NCBI GenBank assembly: GCA_947625955.1
Contig: CANQQH010000082.1
Location: forward strand, 1 to 5,018
Source of the DNA: an uncultured Clostridia bacterium
GTDB lineage: Bacteria; Bacillota; Clostridia; Christensenellales; UBA1242
DNA: 5,018 bases
Reading direction: 5' to 3'
Position 1 is the stretch's first letter; every line of letters begins with the position of its first letter. A model generated the notes under the pieces. It was not told where the DNA came from and did no database searches. It was given only the letters and a program-made list of their open reading frames with translations. This document shows, one piece after another, positions 3,912 to 5,018 of this stretch. The position numbers were made by a program, and so were the translations under genes.

Positions 3912-5018
3912 ATGGCAAACTCTAGCAAAGTTAATGTGAAAAAAGTAAAATATGGAAGGGAATATCGCTATAAGTTCGGCTCGATCGACGAAGTTCTCGA
4001 CATTCCTTATCTTGTTGAAGTTCAAAAAGATAGTTTCCAACAATTCATAACAAAGGGAATAAGAGACGTTCTTCGTGACTTCTCCCCAATTTCCGACACT
4101 GACAACCTCAATCGTGGTGACGGCAGGGAAGAAAACAGAGATTCACGCGTTGAACTTCATTTTCTTGACCACTCTGTTTCGGGAACTCCTAAATACACCG
4201 AGGAAGAGTGCAAGAGCCGCGACGCAACATATTCCTTGCCACTCAAAGTGAAGGTTAGGCTTGTTTATAAGGAAACAGGCGAGGTTGTTGACCAAGAAGT
4301 CTTCATGGGCGACATCCCAATGATGACCGAGAATGGTTCGTTCATTATCAATGGTGCAGAGCGCACTATCGTCAGCCAGCTCGTTCGTTCACCTGGCGTT
4401 TATGCAAAGCAAGGGCTCAACAAAGCCGGCAACTTCGTGACGAACACTTTCATCATGCCTCATCGTGGTGCATGGATTGAGTTCGAAGAAGACACCAACG
4501 GCATCTTGTGGGTTCATGTTGACCGCAACCGTAAGATGATTGCAACAATCTTCTTGCGTGCTTTGGGTCTTGGAAGCAACGAGGCGCTTTTGGAAGCGTT
4601 CGACAACAACCCAACCATCGTGAAAACAATTGAAAAAGACTTCACAAAGAGTGAAGACGAAGCGCTGGTTGAAATGTCGAAGAGGCTTCGTCCTGGTGAA
4701 GTTTTGAACCTCAAAGCCATCAAGAAAAACCTTGAAAAAATGTTCTATTCAACTCGTCGCTACGATGTTTCGACCGTTGGTAGATATAAATATAACCAAA
4801 AGCTCAGCATTGCAAACAGAATCATGAACAAGACTTTGGCAGAAGACGTTAAAGTGAAGAACAAAGTTTTGGCAACTGCTGGCGAAGTTGTGAGCGAGGA
4901 AACAGCATGGGCAATCCAAAACGCTGGCATCAACAAAGTTGTTGTTGAAGGCAAGAGGGGTCCATTCGCAATCCTTGGCAACAACCGCGTTGACCTCAAA
5001 GCCTATCTTGGCATCAAC
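3912..5018 (+). CDS. rpoB: DNA-directed RNA polymerase beta subunit, N-terminal part
   Basis: The frame stays open from ATG 3912 to the window end, giving 369 residues of a protein usually about 1,150-1,250 long. It encodes the beta subunit, which with beta-prime forms the catalytic centre of the cytoplasmic RNA polymerase. Typical landmarks are FGSIDEVLDIPYLVEVQKDS (22-41), RDATYSLPLKVKVRLV (103-118), GDIPMMTENGSFIINGAERT (133-152) and IVSQLVRSPGVY (153-164), then the RPGE and FYSTRRYDVSTVGRYKYN blocks (260-295). The segment ERTIVSQL keeps the Val and Gln of the N-terminal rifampicin-contact region (V146 and Q148 in Escherichia coli numbering). The main rifampicin cluster lies beyond the window. 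Between FSPI and VELHF (about 61-79) there are about ten extra, charged residues compared with the usual short linker. Directly upstream lies a regulatory leader and the surface-protein gene, not rplL as in most bacteria. Function is certain. Confidence 0.98.
   Translation, partial: MANSSKVNVKKVKYGREYRYKFGSIDEVLDIPYLVEVQKDSFQQFITKGIRDVLRDFSPISDTDNLNRGDGREENRDSRVELHFLDHSVSGTPKYTEEECKSRDATYSLPLKVKVRLVYKETGEVVDQEVFMGDIPMMTENGSFIINGAERTIVSQLVRSPGVYAKQGLNKAGNFVTNTFIMPHRGAWIEFEEDTNGILWVHVDRNRKMIATIFLRALGLGSNEALLEAFDNNPTIVKTIEKDFTKSEDEALVEMSKRLRPGEVLNLKAIKKNLEKMFYSTRRYDVSTVGRYKYNQKLSIANRIMNKTLAEDVKVKNKVLATAGEVVSEETAWAIQNAGINKVVVEGKRGPFAILGNNRVDLKAYLGIN

Noticed and set aside
4514..4999. Minus-strand open frames inside rpoB
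   Set aside because: They are antisense shadows of the conserved rpoB reading frame, with no ribosome binding site or recognisable product.

Overview
The window looks like a moderately AT-rich chromosomal segment from a Gram-positive-type anaerobe, most likely an uncultured gut Clostridia-like Bacillota. The reasons are the RpoB sequence style, AAGGTGAG and GGAGG ribosome binding sites, canonical TTGACA/TATAAT promoters, strong intrinsic terminators, and a ferredoxin-type tail. This placement is inference from style; no database search was possible.

Layout, all genes on the + strand: (1) 1-122 is the last 39 codons of a 4Fe-4S (ferredoxin-type) protein. (2) 123-893 is a 771-base gene-free stretch rich in structure: a nested palindrome with a terminator-like core (120-244), a second terminator (478-516) with no obvious gene to serve, and three consecutive perfect or near-perfect hairpins (566-658). 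It ends with a promoter whose -35 and -10 boxes are separated by a 12-G run. (3) 894-3515 is an 873-residue exported protein with N-terminal glycine-rich beta-helix-type repeats, an InlB-B-like segment and a long unrecognised C-terminal half. A perfect hairpin terminator follows and contains its stop codon. (4) 3548-3911 is a gene-free regulatory stretch with a REP-like palindrome, a strong promoter, and a long leader holding an attenuator-like hairpin. (5) 3912-5018 is the first 369 codons of rpoB, running off the window.

The surface-protein gene appears to be a single-gene transcription unit with its own promoter and terminator, placed between unrelated housekeeping genes. The most notable signal is the homopolymeric G tract inside its promoter spacer. 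The spacer is now 20 bp, three longer than optimum, so G-tract slippage could switch or tune expression, as known for porA of Neisseria meningitidis. The second interesting unit is the rpoB leader. rpoB is not preceded directly by rplJ/rplL, has its own extended -10 promoter carrying an inverted repeat in the spacer, and has a terminator-like hairpin before its start codon.
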